DNA of 11,601 bases from CALFVT01 sp964513675 (GTDB lineage: Bacteria > Pseudomonadota > Alphaproteobacteria > Caulobacterales > Maricaulaceae). The stretch is from positions 1 to 11,601 of the forward strand of contig CAZEOD010000061.1 in the NCBI GenBank assembly GCA_964513675.1, given 5' to 3'. Positions 7,471-11,601 of the stretch are shown here, in pieces; within the stretch, counting starts at the first letter, position 1, and every line of letters begins with the position of its first letter. Under the pieces are notes generated by a model. The model saw only the letters and a list, made by a program, of their open reading frames with translations, did not search any database and was not told where the DNA came from. The translations under genes were made by a program, and so were the position numbers.

Positions 7471-8997
7471 TTAATCGAGCCGATCATAAGTTATATAAGA
7501 CGAGCGCGGATTTGCCTTTGTCTCTGGAAAATCGCTACGGAAATGGCCGCCGCGGCTCTCTTCGCGGGCAAGGGCAGCGCAGGCAATGACGCGCGATGCG
7601 ATGAGCGGATTTGCACGTCCAACTTCGTTAATTAACCTATCTATCAGATCAATCAGGCGGTTTAAATTCTCTGCATTTCGCCTGACGCCGCACCATTGGG
7701 TCATGGCATTTCGTAAGGTCTGGCTAACGCCGGGGTCCATAAAAAGCCAAGGCTGCAATCGAATACGCTCGGCGCGCTTTTCGGTAAAGTCATTGCCTAA
7801 AATCATCTCGGCGGCACGTCCACCAAAGACCGTGGCTTCAAGCAGGGAATTACTCGCCAAGCGGTTCGCGCCGTGAACGCCCGTGGCGGAACATTCTCCA
7901 ACCGCCCATAATCCATTAAGATTAGTGCGGCCATAGCTATCCGTTGCCAGCCCGCCCATATGGTAATGCACGGCGGGCGCAACGGGAATTGGCATTGTGC
8001 TGGGGTCAATGCCGGCGCTCATACAGCTCTCATAAACTGTTGGAAATTCCTCTTTAAAATGATGACCAACTGCGGCGGTGCAATCGAGAAAGGGTTGCCG
8101 CCCAGCTTCTATTTCAGCAAATATTGCGCGGGCGACGTCATCACGCGGGGCGAGCTCGCCATCGGGATGATAGCGCAGCATGAACCGCTCACCGCTAGGG
8201 TTGATTAAGGTCGCGCCGTGGCCGCGCAAAGCTTCGGTCGCGAGGGGCGCGGGATCGCGGCCAATATTAATCGCTGTGGGGTGAAACTGAACAAACTCCA
8301 TATCGCGCATTTTAGCCCCGACGACAGCGGCCATGCCGAGCGAGTCGCCTCGCGCTGTGCGGGGATTGGTTGTCACAGCGAATAAACCGCCGACGCCCCC
8401 TGTTGCCAGAATAGTGATATCCGCTTCAATGCCCAATAGCTTGCCGCAATCTCTCCGCGCGAGGGCACCCGCAATACCGCCGTGACCGTCCGTAAGCAGG
8501 CTTTCAGCGCGCCAACCAATCAAGCCTTCTATGTGCTCAGAGCTTCGGGCACGCCGCACCATAACGTCGATAATTTCTTTGCCTGCCGTATCGCCTTTAA
8601 CGCGGGCGACGCGCGGCATGGCATGGGCGGCTTCGAGGCTGAGGTGGAGCTGCCCTTTTTCGTCGCGGTCAAATGGCACACCAAGCGCTGCCAGATCATG
8701 TACACGGGCCGGGCCTTCACTGGCGAGGATATTCGCAATTTCAGGGTCAACCAATCCGTCGCCTGCGGCCATTGTATCGGCGGAATGGCTTGCGGGGCTG
8801 TCATCAGGATGAAGCGCCGCGGCAATTCCGCCTTGCGCCCACGCACTTGCCGAGCCTTTAGACGCTCGCCGTGAGGTGAGCACAAAAACTTTGCGCGGCG
8901 CGAGTTTTAGGGCTGTGTAAAGTCCGGCTAATCCAGCACCGACAACAAGCACAGAACCAGCAGGCAAGCGCCGCGTTTCAAGATCACCAATAGGCAT
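7471..8997 (-). CDS. nadB: L-aspartate oxidase
   Basis: FAD-dependent oxidation of L-aspartate to iminoaspartate, the first step of de novo NAD synthesis; the product is passed to NadA. The 508-residue protein belongs to the succinate dehydrogenase/fumarate reductase flavoprotein superfamily. It shows the dinucleotide-binding VLVVGAGLAGLYTAL (16-30), SASAWAQGGIAAAL (49-62), HSADTMAAGDGL (71-82), ILATGGVGGLF (196-206), MEFVQFHPTA (233-242), ATEALRGHGA (253-262), LAPRDDVARAI (282-292, containing a conserved Arg), HYHMGGL (344-350) and GVHGANRLASNSLLEA (373-388). The last motif and the substrate-site Arg and His are characteristic of NadB rather than of succinate dehydrogenase. The ATG at 8997 is followed by a short N-terminal extension before the FAD motif; the ribosome binding site is weak (GAAAG about 7 bases upstream). 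It lies 54 bp after the membrane protein gene on the same strand. Confidence 0.97.
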   Translation of the reverse strand: MPIGDLETRRLPAGSVLVVGAGLAGLYTALKLAPRKVFVLTSRRASKGSASAWAQGGIAAALHPDDSPASHSADTMAAGDGLVDPEIANILASEGPARVHDLAALGVPFDRDEKGQLHLSLEAAHAMPRVARVKGDTAGKEIIDVMVRRARSSEHIEGLIGWRAESLLTDGHGGIAGALARRDCGKLLGIEADITILATGGVGGLFAVTTNPRTARGDSLGMAAVVGAKMRDMEFVQFHPTAINIGRDPAPLATEALRGHGATLINPSGERFMLRYHPDGELAPRDDVARAIFAEIEAGRQPFLDCTAAVGHHFKEEFPTVYESCMSAGIDPSTMPIPVAPAVHYHMGGLATDSYGRTNLNGLWAVGECSATGVHGANRLASNSLLEATVFGGRAAEMILGNDFTEKRAERIRLQPWLFMDPGVSQTLRNAMTQWCGVRRNAENLNRLIDLIDRLINEVGRANPLIASRVIACAALAREESRGGHFRSDFPETKANPRSSYITYDRLD

Positions 8998-9051
8998 AAC
9001 GAGGCTTTCTTATGACGTTGAGGCGGTGAAAAGCATAATCTTTGATGCCAG

Positions 9052-9489
9052 TCATGTGGTGTTGCCCCGCGTTTTCCACAATCCAAGCCCGAGAGCTAAT
9101 CCGATTGTTAAAATGAAAAGAGAGGCGATGAAATGGAACCAGAATTTAGCGAGATCATCTCCCATAAAACCCGTGATGGCGGGCCAAATGAAAAATACAA
9201 AAATCATACCGCGGAGTATAAAAAAAATTGTGAAAACCCATAACACTAACCGCACTACGCGCCCTTTTTTTTTGCTCCAAGCCAGATAGGCGAGCCCTGA
9301 GAGCAAGCCGATAATCCCGGCCATCATGGCGTAATAAAGCAACGTTCCGTCGCGCGCGCCTTGGATAACGTCAGGCGGAGCCCCCATAAACCCTATTGTA
9401 TCAGGCCCCATTATGTGACCGCCGATATGGGCTAAAGCGCCAATGATTAAGGCGATAGCTGCATATTGAAAGCTGAGTTTAGACGTCAT
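9052..9489 (-). CDS. Four-helix membrane protein of unknown function between nadA and nadB
   Basis: I do not recognise this 145-residue protein. It shows four hydrophobic segments at about 7-27, 48-70, 80-104 and 116-137, joined by short loops. The first loop contains GGHIMGPDTIGFMGAPPDV; the second is a basic patch (SKKKGR) that by the positive-inside rule would face the cytoplasm. There is no signal-peptide cleavage motif. Its ATG lies nine bases after the nadA stop, with AGGCG at suitable distance, and its stop is 54 bp before nadB, so it is almost certainly part of the nadA-nadB transcript. A role in quinolinate or NAD precursor handling is conceivable from position only; nothing in the sequence shows transport or catalysis. 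The coding strand has an A9 run at the SKKKG codons. Confidence 0.8.
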   Translation of the reverse strand: MTSKLSFQYAAIALIIGALAHIGGHIMGPDTIGFMGAPPDVIQGARDGTLLYYAMMAGIIGLLSGLAYLAWSKKKGRVVRLVLWVFTIFFILRGMIFVFFIWPAITGFMGDDLAKFWFHFIASLFILTIGLALGLGLWKTRGNTT

Positions 9490-9498
9490 GTTACGCGC

Positions 9499-10659
9499 CT
9501 AAATCACCTTCACGTCAACATCGGCGAGCGCGGGATTGAAATGGCCTTTGACGGGGTCAAATTTGACATTAATCATGTCGACAACCGCCTTATGTGCCTT
9601 AAGGCGCATGTCTTCATCGACGAGAACTTCATAGCGTTCATCACGCAGACATTCATAGAGATTTTCAAGCGTAATGCGTTTCATATGCGGGCAGAGATTG
9701 CAGGGGCGGACAAAATCCGTATCTGGGTTCTCAATGGCGACATTGTCGCTCATGGAACATTCCGTCAGTAAAATAACATTTTTCGGCTTCTTACCTGAGA
9801 CATAATCGCTCATGGCTTTGGTTGAGCCTGTGAAATCGGACTCAGCAACGACTTCGGGCGGACATTCTGGATGGGCGAGAACTGTGACGCCGGGATGGGC
9901 GGCGCGCATATCGCGGACATCTTGGGCTGAAAAACGCGCATGAACTTCGCAGCGGCCATGCCAAGCGATGACGTTAATTTTGGTTTGTTTCGCGACATTT
10001 TTGGCCAGAAATTCATCCGGCAGCATAATGACTTTATCAACGCCCCATTCGGCGCAAATATGCTCGACAATTGCGACGGCATTGGAGGAGGTACAACAAA
10101 TATCGCTTTCGGCCTTTACGTCCGCGGATGTGTTGACATAAGTGACAACCGGAATACCGGGATAGCGCTGTTTAATTAGGCGTATATCTTCGCCGGTTAT
10201 GGAGGATGCAAGAGAGCAGCCTGCGCGCATTGACGGAATAAAGACGCGCTTATCGGGGCAAAGAATTTTTGAGGTTTCAGCCATGAAATGCACGCCGCCT
10301 TGGATAATCATATCCGCATTTGTTTTCGTCGCTTCAATGGCGAGGCCAAGGCTATCGCCCGTGTAATCACCAATGAGGCTGAAAATATCTGGCGTCATGT
10401 AATTATGTGCGAGGATCACCGCATTTTTCTCTTTTTTGAGGCTATTAATCGCATGGACAAGCGGGGCGTAAGCAGGCCATTCAAATTTTGGAATGAAATC
10501 GCTCACCGCTTCGTAAAGGTGATCCGTTGCAGCTTTTACGACATCGTCATAGACAAGTTCGCCGCTCGGCGTGGACGGTACAGCGCAGACGCCGTTTTCG
10601 ACTTCTAGCGTTTGGCCAATCCAGCGGCCATTTTCCCAATTAATGAGCTCTTTTCCCAT
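9499..10659 (-). CDS. nadA: Quinolinate synthase A
   Basis: Condenses iminoaspartate (from NadB) with dihydroxyacetone phosphate to quinolinate, using an oxygen-sensitive [4Fe-4S] cluster. The protein is 386 residues from ATG 10659. It carries AVILAHNYMTPDIFSLIGDY (about 80-99), GDSLGLA, GVHFMAET, SMRAGCSLA, YVNTSADVKAESDICCTSSN, WHGRCEVHARF, VLAHPECPPEV, and CNLCPHMKRITLENL. The three cluster ligands are expected to be Cys148, Cys237 and Cys323; their spacing (89 and 86 residues) fits the family. About 75 residues precede the first conserved block, so the protein is longer than compact NadA proteins. A GTG four codons upstream (10671) is in frame, but it overlaps the GGAGGG site, so ATG 10659 is preferred. 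It is the first of the three nad genes in transcription order. Confidence 0.97.
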   Translation of the reverse strand: MGKELINWENGRWIGQTLEVENGVCAVPSTPSGELVYDDVVKAATDHLYEAVSDFIPKFEWPAYAPLVHAINSLKKEKNAVILAHNYMTPDIFSLIGDYTGDSLGLAIEATKTNADMIIQGGVHFMAETSKILCPDKRVFIPSMRAGCSLASSITGEDIRLIKQRYPGIPVVTYVNTSADVKAESDICCTSSNAVAIVEHICAEWGVDKVIMLPDEFLAKNVAKQTKINVIAWHGRCEVHARFSAQDVRDMRAAHPGVTVLAHPECPPEVVAESDFTGSTKAMSDYVSGKKPKNVILLTECSMSDNVAIENPDTDFVRPCNLCPHMKRITLENLYECLRDERYEVLVDEDMRLKAHKAVVDMINVKFDPVKGHFNPALADVDVKVI

Positions 10660-10663
10660 GTCA

Positions 10664-10669
10664 CCCTCC
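10664..10669 (-). promoter_or_regulatory. Ribosome binding site that fixes the nadA start
   Basis: On the minus strand GGAGGG precedes ATG 10659 by four bases. This is the strongest Shine-Dalgarno match in the nad block and argues against the in-frame GTG at 10671, which overlaps it. Confidence 0.75.
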
Positions 10670-10682
10670 ACGCGGTAGATAG

Positions 10683-10697
10683 ATTTTATATATAGAG
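10683..10697 (-). promoter_or_regulatory. A+T-rich stretch that could hold an internal promoter for nadA
   Basis: The 63-bp gap between the upstream membrane gene and nadA contains, on the minus strand, TATATATAAAAT about 25-35 bases before the ATG, which resembles a -10 element. No convincing -35 hexamer is found 16-18 bases upstream of it. nadA may simply be read through from the HD gene. Confidence 0.22.
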
Positions 10698-10722
10698 GCT
10701 GTTCTTAAAAAATGCGACTAAA

Positions 10723-11016
10723 TTAGCCGAAAAAACTCAGCCCCATCAGCGCAAAAAGACCGCAAACCCCCGTTAATAAACCGAGCTTGCTCATAAAAGC
10801 GGTTCGGCCTTTAGCTTTTTGGCTCATGATGCGCCCAATTAAGCCCAATATAAGCGCCAAAGCCGCTGTGATCCCGCCATATATCTGAAAAGCCAGAACA
10901 GCCATGCCAGCCTCATCTGTAAAAGCGGCTGTAAAATAACCAATATAAAATGTTGAAATAATGAAAATTGCGGCGAGAGCTACGATTAACGTCAGGATAT
11001 GAAGAAGCCAGCGCAT
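10723..11016 (-). CDS. Small three-helix membrane protein of unknown function
   Basis: I do not recognise this 97-residue protein. It has hydrophobic segments at about 3-30, 38-62 and 77-96, with a basic loop between the last two (RIMSQKAKGRTAF) expected on the cytoplasmic side. Its ATG (11016-11014) lies three bases after the stop of the HD-domain gene and it lacks a clear ribosome binding site, so it is probably translated by coupling to that gene. nadA follows 63 bp downstream. The tight spacing and membrane-like composition make it likely to be a real gene. Function cannot be assigned. Confidence 0.75.
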   Translation of the reverse strand: MRWLLHILTLIVALAAIFIISTFYIGYFTAAFTDEAGMAVLAFQIYGGITAALALILGLIGRIMSQKAKGRTAFMSKLGLLTGVCGLFALMGLSFFG

Positions 11017-11019
11017 GAT

Positions 11020-11601
11020 TTAATTGTGAGAGAGCTTTGCAAATTGGTCAAGGAAAAGCGTCTCGGCCTCAATAACAGGGCGCGGAGAGAGTGTTATATG
11101 AAGGGGCTTTGGCGGATGAGTGAAAAATTTATCAGCTTCTTCAATGGTAAAGCCGGCGATTTGGGTGGCCTCAAACCAAGCGCAATAAATATCGCAGGCT
11201 TTAATTTTTCTCTTAAGCCGTTTATCTATTTCTGGCGGCAATCCAAATCGGAGATGAATGGCTTCTTCTAACCGCGCTTCAAAGGTTTTGTAATCAAGGC
11301 CGAGTGCGGTTTTAAAGGGGCTAATCATATCGCCAATGACATATTCGGCGGCATCATGCAAAAGACATGTCAGGCGGTCTTCACGGCTAGCTTTGGGGTT
11401 AAGCTGAAAGAACAAATCTTCGACAATGACGCTATGTTCGGCCACGCTAAAGGCATGATCGCCAGAGGTCTGCCCGTTCCACCGCGCAACACGCGCAAGG
11501 CCGCGGGCAATATCTTCAATTTCGACATCAAAGGGAGACGGATCAAGCAAATCAAGGCGGCGACCTGAAAGCATACGCTGCCATGCGCGTGGCGGGGTTT
11601 G
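11020..11601 (-). CDS. HD-domain phosphohydrolase, YfbR-like (5' end outside window)
   Basis: Metal-dependent hydrolase of the HD superfamily, most like the YfbR/COG1896 group whose E. coli member is a 5'-deoxynucleotidase. The frame is open to the window edge: nine codons (QTPPRAWQR) precede the first ATG at 11574. PRAWQRMLSGRRLDLLDPSP reads as continuous conserved sequence, so the true start is probably beyond 11601. Counting from Met at 11574, the metal-site residues are His47 (SVAEHSVIV), His73-Asp74 (CLLHDAAEYVIGDM) and probably Asp128 (KACDIYCAWFEA). IEDIARGLARVARWNGQT near the start is typical of alphaproteobacterial members. The substrate is inferred from the family only. It is the first visible gene of the minus-strand run leading to nadA. 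Confidence 0.85.
   Translation of the reverse strand, partial: QTPPRAWQRMLSGRRLDLLDPSPFDVEIEDIARGLARVARWNGQTSGDHAFSVAEHSVIVEDLFFQLNPKASREDRLTCLLHDAAEYVIGDMISPFKTALGLDYKTFEARLEEAIHLRFGLPPEIDKRLKRKIKACDIYCAWFEATQIAGFTIEEADKFFTHPPKPLHITLSPRPVIEAETLFLDQFAKLSHN

Noticed and set aside
7341..7589. 82-codon open frame on the plus strand in the nadB-nadC gap
   Set aside because: Its second half is antisense to the nadB 3' end, its composition is not protein-like, and it has no ribosome binding site or family match.
8482..8874. 130-codon open frame on the plus strand opposite nadB
   Set aside because: It is antisense to well-conserved NadB motifs, and overlapping frames in the same interval look equally arbitrary.

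Overview
The window reads as ordinary chromosomal DNA from an alphaproteobacterium with roughly half G+C. This is inferred from the gene families and their order (split glyQ/glyS, then ppdK, then a SleB/CwlJ-type hydrolase, then a nadA/nadB/nadC block) and from the Caulobacter/Maricaulis-like flavour of the proteins. Genus and species cannot be fixed from sequence alone. I see no rRNA, tRNA, CRISPR array, insertion sequence, integrase or prophage gene.

Layout: the left part (1-6348) is on the plus strand. It holds the 3' end of glyQ, a complete glyS overlapping it by one base, ppdK (pyruvate, phosphate dikinase) after an 85-bp leader, and an exported cell wall hydrolase after a 163-bp gap. 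The right part (6377-11601) is entirely on the minus strand. In transcription order it holds an HD-domain phosphohydrolase (start outside the window), a 97-residue three-helix membrane protein, nadA, a 145-residue four-helix membrane protein, nadB, a 227-bp gap and nadC. The two blocks converge with only 28 bp between the hydrolase and nadC.

Functionally, glyQ and glyS make the two subunits of the bacterial alpha2beta2 glycyl-tRNA synthetase. PpdK interconverts pyruvate and phosphoenolpyruvate. NadB, NadA and NadC are the complete de novo route from aspartate through iminoaspartate and quinolinate to nicotinate mononucleotide. The two small membrane proteins and the HD protein are packed with the nad genes at 3 to 63 bp spacing and are probably co-transcribed, but their role with NAD synthesis is unknown.

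The most unusual signal is inside glyS: about 240 bp (1928-2167) is near 32% G+C by hand count against about 52% on either side. It encodes about 80 residues where the family normally has a short linker, including a helix-turn-helix-like stretch. Other points are an unrecognised membrane protein between nadA and nadB with an A9 run in its coding strand, an inverted repeat whose right arm covers the likely ppdK ribosome binding site, and a possible 36-codon ORF between nadB and nadC. Nothing here looks like a new multi-gene system.
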